Source: Nostoc calcicola FACHB-3891 (GTDB lineage: Bacteria; Cyanobacteriota; Cyanobacteriia; Cyanobacteriales; Nostocaceae). Taken from it: a stretch of 64,000 nucleotides of DNA. Position numbers and translations under genes: made by a program. The notes under the pieces are model-generated. The model was given only the letters and a program-made list of their open reading frames with translations. It did no database searches and was not told where the DNA came from. How positions within the stretch are numbered: position 1 is the stretch's first letter; each line of letters opens with the position of its first letter. This document shows, piece by piece, positions 47,010-58,180 of the stretch. The stretch lies in NCBI RefSeq assembly GCF_014697355.1, contig NZ_JACJRQ010000012.1:1-64000 (forward strand), given 5' to 3'.

Positions 47010-47115
47010 ATTTCATCTCCTAATTAATAATTATCATTGGTCATTTTTCATTGGTCATTGGTCATTGGTCATTTGTGTCTACAAAGGACAAATGACGATG
47101 GACTAATGACTAAAT

Positions 47116-48771
47116 TTATTGCTCATCAAGTGCATTCCATTGACTGATGCGGAAGATGACAAACTCCGCTGGTCTAACGGGACAAACACCTATTTCGACA
47201 TACAAACGACCTAAAATTATGGTTTCTGGTGGATTCAATTCGGCATCGCATTTCACATAAAATGCTTGTTCTGGTGAATCCCCAAATAAAGCACCTTCAC
47301 GCCAAATTCGCTCTAAAAAGTTACTGACGGTACGTCGGACACGCGCCCACAAATCTTGGTCGTTGGGTTCAAAAACTACCCATTGAGTGCCTAGTTCAAT
47401 TGATTTTTCTAGATAACTAATCAACCGCCGGACGCTGATATAACGCCACTCTGTTTTATCTGGCTCAACTAAAGTCCGCGCACCCCAGATGCGGATACCT
47501 CGATTTGGGAAGCTGCGAATGCAGTTGATACCAAGGGGGTTCAATAGTTCCTGTTCGCGGAAGTTGGTGTCGTAACCCAAACCAATTACGCCTCTGGGTA
47601 CTTCATTTGCAGGTGCTTTGTAGACTCCTCTGGTTTCGTCGGTGCGTGCCCAAACACCCATTACGTGACCGCAAGGAGGTACTAAAATAGGATTACCGCG
47701 ATCGCGTGGATTTGGAACTTTGATCCAAGGATAATAAAGGGCGCCAAACATCGAACGACGGTTAAATCTATTCAACCAATCAACCACATGTTGAGGTTTA
47801 ACAGCGTCCGGTGGTGCATCAAGTACAACCATGCGGTTGGGTGGATTAGGAATATCGCCACTGGCGGAACCTTCGCACATGCTAATCATCAGTTCCATGA
47901 TGCCGTGGACTTGATCCAAATTCAGCACTTGCTCTTGATAAGCCCGCATCAAATCAGGACAAGCCAGCATTGTGATTTCATCAATTTCAAAAATACCGCG
48001 TACCCCGGTGCGATCGTCCCGTACCCCTTCTAAATCTCGTGAAAATCTATCCGGTGGAGTGGCAACAATGGGCGGCGCTAGTTCGTACTGACCATTAACC
48101 GGACGGCGAGTTAAAGGCTGTCCGCTTTGAGTAATGTCTTCTACGATGACATACATAGAATTTCTCAAAGCCGCCAGCGCATAAGTCGCAACCTGACCAG
48201 GTTCGCGGTTCATGGTCAAGTTTTCGTATTGCTCTAGCAGCTCATCACCCCGACGAATCTGGATGGTGAAGTATTCCCCAGTATTTGGCGGAGCTTCTCC
48301 TTCAGTACCTTCAGGTAAAGCACGAGGAGAACCATCGATAATTAGAATATTTACTAATCCCCCTGCTGCTTGTTCGGGGCGCAAAGTAAAGCGCAGAGCT
48401 GGACGATTGCCACGAGAGTTGATTCGGATGGTAGCAGGTTCAGGATTTGCGGGTTTGGGTGCCCCTGGTAATTGAGTACCGATGCTGGTTACCCAGCAGC
48501 GACCGCCACCATTCATGAAGTAGCCGTAGACTGCAAAGGGTAAATAAGCGTTGAAATCGGTGAAACCATCAGAATTAGGACGAGCAAAATAGTTGAGATA
48601 TTGCGTCCAATTCGTCACCAACATCGGCTTAAATAGCTCAGCATCATCTCGAACATCTTCTGTAAAACCGACAAACCCAGCAACTGCTGTGCTAACACCT
48701 TCAATCGGTCGGCTCCCTCGGTCAAATTCTTCAATATAAACACCAGGAGCAAAGTAATCAAGTCGAGCCAT
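47116..48771 (-). CDS. Contractile injection system sheath protein
   Basis: 551 residues. LDYFAPGVYIEEFDRGSRPIEG at the N-terminus, TAVAGFVGFT, and the C-terminal sheath domain (GINCIRSFPNRGIRIWGART, then WRYISVRRLISYLEKSI and the final CPVRPAEFVIFRISQW) match phage-tail sheath proteins of eCIS/tCIS loci. The sheath contracts to push the tube through the target membrane. A strong GGAGGGAC ribbon of Shine-Dalgarno type precedes the ATG. In Anabaena a related system is anchored in thylakoids (established for tCIS); location here is inferred only. Confidence 0.95.
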   Translation of the reverse strand: MARLDYFAPGVYIEEFDRGSRPIEGVSTAVAGFVGFTEDVRDDAELFKPMLVTNWTQYLNYFARPNSDGFTDFNAYLPFAVYGYFMNGGGRCWVTSIGTQLPGAPKPANPEPATIRINSRGNRPALRFTLRPEQAAGGLVNILIIDGSPRALPEGTEGEAPPNTGEYFTIQIRRGDELLEQYENLTMNREPGQVATYALAALRNSMYVIVEDITQSGQPLTRRPVNGQYELAPPIVATPPDRFSRDLEGVRDDRTGVRGIFEIDEITMLACPDLMRAYQEQVLNLDQVHGIMELMISMCEGSASGDIPNPPNRMVVLDAPPDAVKPQHVVDWLNRFNRRSMFGALYYPWIKVPNPRDRGNPILVPPCGHVMGVWARTDETRGVYKAPANEVPRGVIGLGYDTNFREQELLNPLGINCIRSFPNRGIRIWGARTLVEPDKTEWRYISVRRLISYLEKSIELGTQWVVFEPNDQDLWARVRRTVSNFLERIWREGALFGDSPEQAFYVKCDAELNPPETIILGRLYVEIGVCPVRPAEFVIFRISQWNALDEQ

Positions 48772-48801
48772 GAAAGTCCCTCCAAGTCAGTAAAAACTTA
48801 A

Positions 48802-49647
48802 TTATTCAGGGGTTAGAAATATCTCTTTGAAAGTATGACTTTGGTCATCTACCAATGCATTAACATTCTGGGGTAAATAGCCAGGACAATCTATATTTAA
48901 AACGTAGTTACCCATCTCAAGGTTTTCAAAAAAGAACAGCCCTTCTTTATTGCTTTCCATGAATTTTTTACTTCGTAGCAAAGTAACTTTTGTCCCCATT
49001 AATGGCACATTTGTCGTGGCACTCTTGACAACACCTGCAATTACTACGCGCCTACTCATAATTTGCGTGCTACCATTACCATTCCCGTGCATTTGATTTC
49101 GCAGATCGAAAATTCGTTCCCAAACTAAAGGTACTGTAGTAGATTGCGTATCAAGAGGTACGGTGAGTGTTAAATATAACGCTGAGCGCAAAGGTACATT
49201 GAGAGCGCTCCATAAGCTTCCAGGTTCAACTGAGGGTTGTAGTCCAACCATCATTGGCAAACTACCATAGCCCCGCAATTCTGGAACTAAAAACTCCTCC
49301 TCTAAAGCTCGATGGCGCATAAGTACCCTCAAGGCTTCACTGAGGAAGTGATGCTCGCCTAAAGTCGTCCTATCCCAAGCTGTTAATAGCAGCGAAACAT
49401 CAAACCAAACAGGTGCCCAATTGACGATGCCGGCTTGCAAATGACGTGTGATATTACGTTCAACTTGCCTTCCGGCCTGTTGGAACTGCTTACTCTCACG
49501 AATGTCATAAATGTATAAATTGAGAGTCGGACCGGCTCCTTCTTCCCTGCGATTGCTGGGATGGCTGAAGTCAATCTGCTCTGTACTGGTAAGTGAAGTT
49601 CCTCCAGCTAGAATTTCCGCTAAAGTTTGAAGAACGAAGATAAGCAT
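48802..49647 (-). CDS. Pvc16-like protein (DUF4255), injection-system cap or terminator
   Basis: 281 residues. N-terminal LIFVLQTLAEILAGG, then LNLYIYDIRESKQFQQAGRQ, WFDVSLLLTAWDRT and LPMMVGLQPSVEPGSLWSAL are typical of DUF4255/Pvc16, which caps the sheath-tube end. The C-terminal 80 residues (VVIAGVVKSATTNVPLMGTK, LFFFENLEMGNYVLNI) form a carboxypeptidase-regulatory-like beta-sandwich, an additional domain. It is the first injection-system gene on the strand, 31 bases from the sheath. Confidence 0.88.
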   Translation of the reverse strand: MLIFVLQTLAEILAGGTSLTSTEQIDFSHPSNRREEGAGPTLNLYIYDIRESKQFQQAGRQVERNITRHLQAGIVNWAPVWFDVSLLLTAWDRTTLGEHHFLSEALRVLMRHRALEEEFLVPELRGYGSLPMMVGLQPSVEPGSLWSALNVPLRSALYLTLTVPLDTQSTTVPLVWERIFDLRNQMHGNGNGSTQIMSRRVVIAGVVKSATTNVPLMGTKVTLLRSKKFMESNKEGLFFFENLEMGNYVLNIDCPGYLPQNVNALVDDQSHTFKEIFLTPE

Positions 49648-49737
49648 GAAGGTCTTGTGCTGGTAGCTAAATCCAGATGCATCTAGGTTATCTGTATTAC
49701 TCTTCTAAAGTAATTAGACTTTTGTCGATATTTTTAG

Positions 49738-49945
49738 ATGGGGAAGGGGGAAGGGGGAAGGGGTAAGGGGGAAAGGGGGAAGGGGGAAAGGGTAAGGGGG
49801 AAGGGGGAAAGGGGGAAAGGTTAAATTTATGCCTTTACCCTTTACCCTTTAACCTTTTCCCCTGTTTTGAATTCTTTCCCTTTAACCTTTACCCCTGTTT
49901 TGAATTCTTAACCCTTTCCCCTTTCCCCTTTCCCCTTTCCCCTGC
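49738..49945. repeat. GGGGGAA / CCCTTTCC low-complexity inverted repeat
   Basis: Long purine tract of GGGGGAAGGGGGAAAGG units followed by a pyrimidine tract of CCCTTTAACC units, forming a long imperfect hairpin between nifN and the Pvc16-like gene. The same family occurs at 39140-39440 and 56290-56400. It could act as a transcription barrier between the two gene groups. Confidence 0.75.
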
Positions 49946-49954
49946 CATCTAAAT

Positions 49955-51274
49955 TTAACCGCACACGATATTAATCTTTGCTTCCTGCTCTAAAAACAGG
50001 TTGCCAATATCAAATAAAAACTGGATGGTACCTCGGTAGCCAACCTTGGTAAGATGATTGCGATCTAAACGGTCAAAAATGGGAATTCCTTGACGATAGA
50101 GAGGAATTTTTAAGCGTTGAGCGATCGCAACTGCGTGAGAATTGCTAATCAGCAAATCAGAACCAACCGCCAGTTGCTCAAAGTCTTCTAAGTCACCAAT
50201 GGTAACACTAGGAATCGGCAGTTTTTCTAGTACAGGAGAGCGTGTTGTTGTGACTGCGGCGTGAATCTGAACTCCTAGCGATCGCAAGAAATCAACCGTT
50301 GACCATAATAAATCTGGTTCCAGCGCTACAGCAACTCGTTTGCAACCAAAGTAAAAATGATTCTCCAACATTACATGCTGCAACTGACGGCGCTGATGGC
50401 GATACTTGTCTGGTACGCTAACACCACTGATATCTGCCAATGCTTGGAGGAATTTATCTACTGCTATTAGTCCCGTTAATTCCCCAAACATCTCGTAGGG
50501 TATATTAAATCTCTTTTCTAAAATTTGCGCTGCACCCCGCATACTTTCACCCAATGCTAAAGTGAACGCAGAACTACTGATTGACCGCAACTGTGACAAA
50601 GTAGTGCCATTGGCTGCCATGACACCAGAGGAATCTTCTATGTGACTATCTAGAACGCCGGAAAGGTCAGGGACAACAATCGGCACTAATCCAAAGGAGG
50701 TGACAATCTCTTTAATTTCGTGTATGTCACCTGGGGTAAAAGCAGAACTCGCCAAAATTGTAATTTGTGTGGGACAAGCCTTTTGCTTTGAGCATATTTG
50801 GGGAATTTCCCTAACTATGCTCTCGATCGCGCTAGCAAAGCCATCTTGTAATGTACCTTTAAAATCTGGTGTAGAAACAAGAGCGATCGGTAAATAATCC
50901 AGTTCTGGGTGACGGTGGCGAATCTCTTTGATAAAACGTTCCATGTCATCGCCTCTGGTTTCCACAAGTCCAGTAGTACAAAGACCGATAATTTCCGGTT
51001 TCGATTTCTCCACCAAAGTCAGAATTGCTTGTTCAACTCTCTCCTCACCACCCAAAATCGTTGCAACTTCCGTCATCGCCGTAGTAGAAAGTGGAATCGT
51101 CTGACGAAAATGCTGTACTAGTACTGTCTTAGCCAAAGCTGTGCAGCCTTGAGAACCATGTAATAAAGGCATCATTCCCTTCAAGCCCAAAAAGGCTAAG
51201 GTTGCACCCACCGCTTGGCTTTGTTTGAGAGGATTAACTGCAACTGATGTACTTGTAACGCTAAGAATTGCCAT
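49955..51274 (-). CDS. nifN: Nitrogenase cofactor scaffold protein NifN (VnfN-like)
   Basis: 439 residues, starting at ATG 51274 within a TAATG overlap with the nifE stop and preceded by GGAGGAGATC; the longer frame to 51361 is rejected. Features of NifN: GMMPLLHGSQGCTALAKTVL with the cluster-binding Cys, then GLCTTGLVETRGDD and KRVAVALEPDLLWSTV. NifEN is the scaffold on which the nitrogenase cofactor precursor is matured before transfer to NifDK or VnfDGK. Lineage is unclear: it could be the NifN of the Mo system or the VnfN of a V system. Strict coupling to nifE keeps the subunits equal. Confidence 0.9.
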   Translation of the reverse strand: MAILSVTSTSVAVNPLKQSQAVGATLAFLGLKGMMPLLHGSQGCTALAKTVLVQHFRQTIPLSTTAMTEVATILGGEERVEQAILTLVEKSKPEIIGLCTTGLVETRGDDMERFIKEIRHRHPELDYLPIALVSTPDFKGTLQDGFASAIESIVREIPQICSKQKACPTQITILASSAFTPGDIHEIKEIVTSFGLVPIVVPDLSGVLDSHIEDSSGVMAANGTTLSQLRSISSSAFTLALGESMRGAAQILEKRFNIPYEMFGELTGLIAVDKFLQALADISGVSVPDKYRHQRRQLQHVMLENHFYFGCKRVAVALEPDLLWSTVDFLRSLGVQIHAAVTTTRSPVLEKLPIPSVTIGDLEDFEQLAVGSDLLISNSHAVAIAQRLKIPLYRQGIPIFDRLDRNHLTKVGYRGTIQFLFDIGNLFLEQEAKINIVCG

Positions 51275-52689
51275 TAGATCTCCTCCAATGAAGTAGAGGG
51301 AGTAATTTCTTCGCCTGGTTTTTGTACATCCCACGAAGCCAGTTGAGATACTTGTTCCCACACAGGATTGTAAAAAGTCGCATACAATTCTCGTGTTATT
51401 TCTAATATTCCTATATAACCTGCATAGGGATGATTGCGTTCAATATTAATGTCTAGGAAAGGAATTTTGGCTATGAGAGCAGTGTCTAAATAACGACCCT
51501 CGTTAATTAAAATATCACCTTGATTATTGCTAATTATCTGTAAGATTTCTTCAGGATTTTCTGATTCTAAAATTATGCTATCTTCTCGATCCAATAAATT
51601 TTTGATCCTAGCTAATTCATCTTCAGTGTTTTTCTGAGTACAGACAGCAATAACTTCCATGCCTAATTTATTCGCTGCAAAGATAATTAACCAACTCTTG
51701 AAATTTTTAATAGAAATAACTATGCGCTTACCTTGCAATCGGGCGCGATAAGGGGTGAGTTTTTCTTCTAAGATACTATTTTCTTCTGCAATCAGATTTT
51801 CAGTACGTTGTACTAAATCAGGATTACCTAATTTTGCCGCAATATTTCTTAAGCACTGACTGATTTGTTCTATTCCATAAATAGACTCTTCAATATAAGG
51901 AATACCATAGATTTTCTCCATTTTTTTTGCGATATTGATTAACGCTTTTGAGGAGAGTATGACATTGAGCTTGGCACGATGAGCATAGCAAACTTCTTTA
52001 TACAGAGCATCACCTGTAATTTTTGCCAAAACTCGGATACCTAATTTCTCCAATAACGGTAGAACATTCCATATTGCACCCGCGATGTTATATTCACCAA
52101 TCAGGTTAATATCATAGGGTGTGGTAATATCTGGCTCGGCAGTTCCAATAACATGTTCTAGCAACGCTTCACCAGCAACGCGGTTGCCGAGATTTTGACT
52201 ACCAATGAATCCAGGACAATGCACAGGAATAGTTGGTGTTCCTGTTTTCTCAGTAACATCTTTGCATATTCCTTCGATGTCATCACCAATTAAAGCGGTG
52301 ATGCAGGTGGAGTAGACAAATATCGCAGTCGGTTTGTAGCGCCTTTGTAATTCTAGAATGCCTTTGTATAGCTTTTTGGCTCCACCGAAAATAATATCAC
52401 TCTCATCTATGTCAGTGCTAAAGCGTATTTTATAGAGCATTGAACCAGAAGAGAGACTGGTGTAGTTTCCCCAAATATTAGCAACACAACCACTCGGACC
52501 GTGAACTACATGAGCAGCATCAGTGATTGGTACTAAAGTCATCATTGCACTATCAAAAGCGCAACTTCCTTGAGCAGTTCCAGGCTGGGGTAATTGTGTA
52601 GAAGATTTTGTTTTCTTTTGCTTTTGCTGTTGACTTTCGCCATTTGATTCACTGGGAGAATCATTGATTTTTCTAGGTTGAGGGTTCAT
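51274..52689 (-). CDS. nifE: Nitrogenase cofactor scaffold protein NifE (VnfE-like)
   Basis: 471 residues. The three cluster-binding cysteines are kept: GSCAFDSAMM, VHGPSGCVANIWG and YSTCITALIGDD; also TTPYDINLIGEYNIAG. Some otherwise conserved NifE blocks differ: the GGVKSW segment reads IKNFKSW and the GGRNQYT segment reads EGRYLDT. The first 35 residues are a Gln/Lys-rich, probably disordered extension. These differences and the neighbouring VnfR-like regulator suggest an alternative-nitrogenase scaffold; this is inference. A hairpin lies between nifH and this gene. No nifD/nifK or vnfDGK is present in the window. Confidence 0.9.
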   Translation of the reverse strand: MNPQPRKINDSPSESNGESQQQKQKKTKSSTQLPQPGTAQGSCAFDSAMMTLVPITDAAHVVHGPSGCVANIWGNYTSLSSGSMLYKIRFSTDIDESDIIFGGAKKLYKGILELQRRYKPTAIFVYSTCITALIGDDIEGICKDVTEKTGTPTIPVHCPGFIGSQNLGNRVAGEALLEHVIGTAEPDITTPYDINLIGEYNIAGAIWNVLPLLEKLGIRVLAKITGDALYKEVCYAHRAKLNVILSSKALINIAKKMEKIYGIPYIEESIYGIEQISQCLRNIAAKLGNPDLVQRTENLIAEENSILEEKLTPYRARLQGKRIVISIKNFKSWLIIFAANKLGMEVIAVCTQKNTEDELARIKNLLDREDSIILESENPEEILQIISNNQGDILINEGRYLDTALIAKIPFLDINIERNHPYAGYIGILEITRELYATFYNPVWEQVSQLASWDVQKPGEEITPSTSLEEI

Positions 52690-52785
52690 TTTTTTAGTGA
52701 GAAGAGGTAGAAATTATTAGCTATTAGCTGACTTCAAAACTTTGAACAATAATTTTAGTTGCTTGGTGGTGTGCTTCCAGCATGG

Positions 52786-52821
52786 AATAAAAGGGAATGA
52801 GAAAGAGAATTCCTCATTCCC
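52786..52821 (-). terminator. Hairpin with T-run between nifH and nifE
   Basis: On the minus strand: GGGAATGAG, 11-base loop, CTCATTCCC, then TTTTATT. It is a perfect 9-bp stem with a T-rich tail lying 198 bases beyond the nifH stop and before nifE. It probably terminates or stabilises most nifH transcripts so that NifH is made in excess of NifEN. Confidence 0.65.
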
Positions 52822-53019
52822 TAAATAATGACCAACCAATTAGTAGAAGGAGAAAACAAAAACCACAAGAGCGGTTTTGACCGGGTAGATATTAACAGAT
52901 AAACAATTCAGATTGATTAATCTGTTATTTACACAGGATTAATGTTGAATTATTTCTTGAACCTCCATATCTTTTTAATGGTGGAAGAAAGTGGGCTAGT
53001 TACCCACCTAATTGCTTTT

Positions 53020-54666
<1,647 letters not shown>

Positions 54667-55800
54667 CTAGACGGTTGCTACAATTTCCCCGATTTTGCTG
54701 ATGTCGTAGCCACCTAGAATTTCAAATTGTGAGTGAACCATCCGGTGTCCCAAAGTACTGAGCAACTGCTGTACTGGCGCTTCTTCCAGATATTCCTTAA
54801 GAATCACTAAGTCATATCGCGATTGATGTAGCGGCACAAATCCCAGCCCAAAAGCGGTGGCTACAGATGCTGTACTGATACCTGCATCCGCAACTCCCAA
54901 TACTACTGCTTGAGCAACATCTTGGTGGCTTTGAACAATATAGTCAAAACCTTGGATTGCATCAAACGGTATTCGTTGCTCTTCGAGTTTTTGTTCTAAA
55001 AGCAAACGAGTACCAGCACCTATTTCGCGGTTAACAATAGTCGCTCCCCGTTCCACTAAATCACTAACTGTTTTGATTCCCATCGGGTTACCAGGTTTGA
55101 CTAAAAGTCCTTCTTCCCAAACACCCAGGGTAATCAAAACTCCTTCTCTTCCTGCAAGAACATCTCGAACAAAGGGAGTATTATACTCACCTGTGTGGGA
55201 ATCATAAAGGTGCATCCCAGCGATGTGTGCTTCACCTCGGCATAGACTGTGCAATGCAGACATGCTGTTGGCAAAGTTAAATTGGACTCGCAGTTGGGGA
55301 TGCCAACGTTCGGTAGCTCTCGCCCATAGTGAAATCACGGGCGCACAGCCAGCAATCACAACGGTGTTGTGGAGTGTGTCCAAATTATCGTCTAAGAGAC
55401 GGACTCGAACTTTATCTGTACCTGTACGAGTCTCGCCCTCTCCATCAGCCGGAATCATATCTTGGCGAAAAGCATTCTTGCCAATTAAGGGATAAGCTAC
55501 CCATTGTCCCCCCACACGAGCCAGACTGACTCGCGTCTGCTGACCGGCAGGAACAGGTTTGGCAAGCACTGCTTCAATTTCAGGTAAATCCCGCTCTAAC
55601 CAGAATAGATCCTCTACTTGACAGCCAAGTGCCTTTGCTAGGCGGAGTGTGATGGCCACTGAAGGAGCGTATTGTCCGGACTCTACACCACTTATAGTTT
55701 GACGGGTAACACCAGCTAGGTTTGCCAAATCTTGTTGACTCATGCCTAAGCGGGTTCTAATTGACTTCAAGTTGTTACGGAGATCGTTATCCTGCTTCAT
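54667..55800 (-). CDS. XRE-family regulator with PBP-like ligand domain (VnfR-like)
   Basis: 377 residues from ATG 55800; a TTG at 55857 would add 19 residues. Residues 7-65 are a Cro/CI helix-turn-helix (LKSIRTRLGMSQQDLANLAG, then VTRQTISGVESG). Residues about 130-340 form a substrate-binding-protein-like domain (VVIAGCAPVISLWA, HIAGMHLYDSHTGEYNTPFV, GVADAGISTASVATAFGLGF) of the type used to bind molybdate-like anions. VnfR1/VnfR2 of Anabaena variabilis have this layout and repress vanadium-nitrogenase genes when molybdenum is present (established knowledge). Its place just upstream of nifH, facing the same way, supports a like role. Confidence 0.85.
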   Translation of the reverse strand: MKQDNDLRNNLKSIRTRLGMSQQDLANLAGVTRQTISGVESGQYAPSVAITLRLAKALGCQVEDLFWLERDLPEIEAVLAKPVPAGQQTRVSLARVGGQWVAYPLIGKNAFRQDMIPADGEGETRTGTDKVRVRLLDDNLDTLHNTVVIAGCAPVISLWARATERWHPQLRVQFNFANSMSALHSLCRGEAHIAGMHLYDSHTGEYNTPFVRDVLAGREGVLITLGVWEEGLLVKPGNPMGIKTVSDLVERGATIVNREIGAGTRLLLEQKLEEQRIPFDAIQGFDYIVQSHQDVAQAVVLGVADAGISTASVATAFGLGFVPLHQSRYDLVILKEYLEEAPVQQLLSTLGHRMVHSQFEILGGYDISKIGEIVATV

Positions 55801-56519
55801 TGGCTTGAGCTTCTCTGAGTTTGAAAAAGCCGTAGCGGATTTAACTAAATCTGCCAAGGCGAAAGCACGGTCTTTGAGTTTATATTATTCCTCTTGGACG
55901 ACATAACTGTGCTTTCGCTCTTTTGATTCCCTATATTCATAGAATATCACACATTTTGCAAATTTCCTTGCGAGGGGCAATTTTTTTTGCAGAAAACTAT
56001 TTTTTAGCTCTCGATTATGACTCAAAACTCCTTAACTATCGCTAACAAAGGATTTATTTCAGATTTTATTTTTACCAACTTATTTGGTAAAAAGTAGCTC
56101 TGAATACAGTTTTAGAAATTGGTTTAGGATTTGATGCTTGATAGGCGAGTTATAGCAAAGTGATGAGTACCCTCTTGTAATCAACACTGTCTTCAGCTAT
56201 GTGACTACAGCTATATATCAGCCTTAAAGAATATACCACCAACCAATTTTGCTCTTTGGGGTAAATTTTACCTCACTAAAAATTACCGAGAAGGGGGAAA
56301 GGGGAAAGGGTAAGAATTAAAAACAGGGGAAAAGGTTAAAGGGTAAAGGGTAAAGGGATAAATTTAACCTTTCCCCCTTCCCCCTTTCCCCTTCCCCTTC
56401 TTCATCGTTTTCACTTCAAGGAATATGCAGATATATATTGCACAATCGGCTATTTACCAAAACGTGCAATAGATGAGAGGCAATTTGTAGTTGTTTGCTT
56501 GACAGCAATGGAGAGAATA
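55801..56519. other. Divergent intergenic region with G-rich repeat
   Basis: About 700 bases between the regulator and the small unknown protein at 56520. From about 56290 to 56400 is a GGGAAAGGGG/CCTTTCCCCC hairpin repeat. The rest is AT-rich and should contain both promoters; none was fixed. Confidence 0.45.
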
Positions 56520-56882
56520 ATGATAACTGAAGAAGACTTAGCCCAACAATTTAGCGTAATTATCGAACACGCTCACCCACGAGTCTGGGAATTGCTACGT
56601 CAGTGTTATGTAAAGGCGATCGATCCTAAACCTTATTTAACAAGAGTGAATATCAAAACATGTATTCGTCATGGAAAATACATTGCGATTTATTGTCCTG
56701 ACAGAATAATGAATGCAGTAGTAGCCGAGAAAAACCTACTTCGAGAAGTAGCAGAATACATTGGTTTAGTTGAGGTTGTTTGTTTGAATGCTAACAACTT
56801 GGTACGCGATCCTCTGTCAAATCTGAAAGAAACTTATCCGCGCTTGTGGCTAGACTTACTCTGGCTGATAGCTCAAGAATAA
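56520..56882 (+). CDS. Small protein of unknown function
   Basis: 120 residues from ATG 56520, chosen because GGAGAG sits directly upstream; in-frame TTG 56499 and ATG 56508 are alternatives. It begins MITEEDLAQQFSVIIEHAHP and has a mixed alpha/beta composition with Cys in TCIRHGKYIAIYCPD. No motif recognised. It is followed at about 200 bases by a second unknown small gene on the same strand. Position next to the nif-type regulator could be fortuitous. Confidence 0.6.
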   Translation: MITEEDLAQQFSVIIEHAHPRVWELLRQCYVKAIDPKPYLTRVNIKTCIRHGKYIAIYCPDRIMNAVVAEKNLLREVAEYIGLVEVVCLNANNLVRDPLSNLKETYPRLWLDLLWLIAQE

Positions 56883-57079
56883 TAATGCAGTAATCTGCTT
56901 TGATTTTTGAAATTATTTGCGAGGGTTATTTGCGAGGGAGTAGGAAGTGGGGAATTAGCCTTTTCAAGTTGAAGGCAAGTTTTTTCAAAAATCAAATAGA
57001 AGTCCTATATGAAGACTGATTTTTTTTGCAATATTTGTGCAAAAAATCATTGTTGTACTTTGCTGCTGGCTAAAATTCT

Positions 57080-57454
57080 ATGAATAAATCTTGTCTACCT
57101 CCAGATGATTTGCCTTCAGATCAAACAAAAAGAGTGAGTGAAGTACTATTTAGGCAACTTGAAGAAGCAACTAAAAAAAGCTTTTTCTTGGCGTGCGACA
57201 ATATGACACGCGTTTTGTTATCTAGTTGCCATTGGTATTTTCAAATCAATTGTGGCATTCTGTCATTAATCATGATTTGTCACGATATGGAAAGTTATCG
57301 CAACATCATGAAGACTATTCCCCATTTTGCTGAGAAGTTAAAACAGTTTACCAATAGAGCTAGAATTACTGTTAGTTCTCCAGTTGATAAAGGTATACCG
57401 TGGGTACTCAGTATAGATAATATTTTACCTGAAGGAGACTTGCCTAGTATCTGA
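57080..57454 (+). CDS. Small protein of unknown function
   Basis: 124 residues, MNKSCLPPDDLPSDQTKRVS onward, with four cysteines in the first half (including SSCHWYFQINCG) and a basic central region. No transmembrane helix strong enough to call and no family recognised. The composition fits a real protein. No clear ribosome binding site before the ATG. Confidence 0.5.
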   Translation: MNKSCLPPDDLPSDQTKRVSEVLFRQLEEATKKSFFLACDNMTRVLLSSCHWYFQINCGILSLIMICHDMESYRNIMKTIPHFAEKLKQFTNRARITVSSPVDKGIPWVLSIDNILPEGDLPSI

Positions 57455-58180
57455 TGGATAAACTTTGTAGCGATCGCCTTTCATGTCAGAATTCGAGCAA
57501 TACCATTGACTGGCCACTCGTATCCAGGTTTGGCATCACTGCAAAAAATCGTCCGTTCCTCCTCTAATATCAGGTTCAGTTGAAGATTTATTAAGTAAGG
57601 CTGAGGGGGACGCGGGGACGGGGGGAAATTTTTTGAAGGCAAAAATCAGGTTTTGGGACTGAATTGAGGAAAACCTGCCTTTGAAAGAGTAGGGAGAGCT
57701 AAATCATTTTGGATTTTGGATTCTTCGACTTCTTTCAGTACAAGTTTTGGATTTTTGATTGAGAATTGCTTTGTATATCTGGTTTGTATGAATAGACCTC
57801 TTGCATAAATAATTTTTTGTCGGGCTACGCCCCGCTTCTCTAACACGCAAAGGCGCAAAGGCAAGGCAGCGCGGTCTTGGGGAGCCAGTGCGGTCTTGGG
57901 GGTTTCCCCCATGAGCAACTGGCGTGGTTTCCCCCATGAGCGACTGCCGCGCAAAGAAGAAGAGGAAAAGAAGGACTTTTGCAAGAGGTCTAATCTACAG
58001 CATATTTCAGGTAAATGAGGTACACGAGTAGGGGCGCACAGCTGTGCGCCCCTACTCGTGTACCTCACCAACTTGCAATCTGCTGTATCTGTCGTAATCT
58101 AGTATGGTAAAACCTCTCCCCTAGAAGGGGGAGAGGCTTTGAATTTTGCAATTAATTTTACCTATGTCAACAAACACTCT
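57455..58180. other. Repeat-rich intergenic region
   Basis: Holds, in order: a G-rich tract near 57610, dispersed repeats (AAGGCGCAAAGGCAAGGCAG, TTTCCCCCATGAGCAACTGG twice), the 50-bp palindrome described separately, and CCTCTCCCCTAGAAGGGGGA with its complement at 58113-58138. An open frame of 141 codons on the minus strand consists only of these repeats and is not taken as a gene. Confidence 0.6.
58017..58066. repeat. Perfect 50-bp palindrome in dispersed repeat
   Basis: GAGGTACACGAGTAGGGGCG continuing through CACAG/CTGTG to its exact complement. It lies inside a larger unit bounded by TACAGCA and TGCTGTA (about 58005-58088). It is nearly identical in outer parts to the copy at 61986-62076. 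Confidence 0.9.

Noticed and set aside
57646..58071. 141-codon minus-strand open frame
   Set aside because: Made up entirely of dispersed intergenic repeats and a palindrome, with copies elsewhere in the window.
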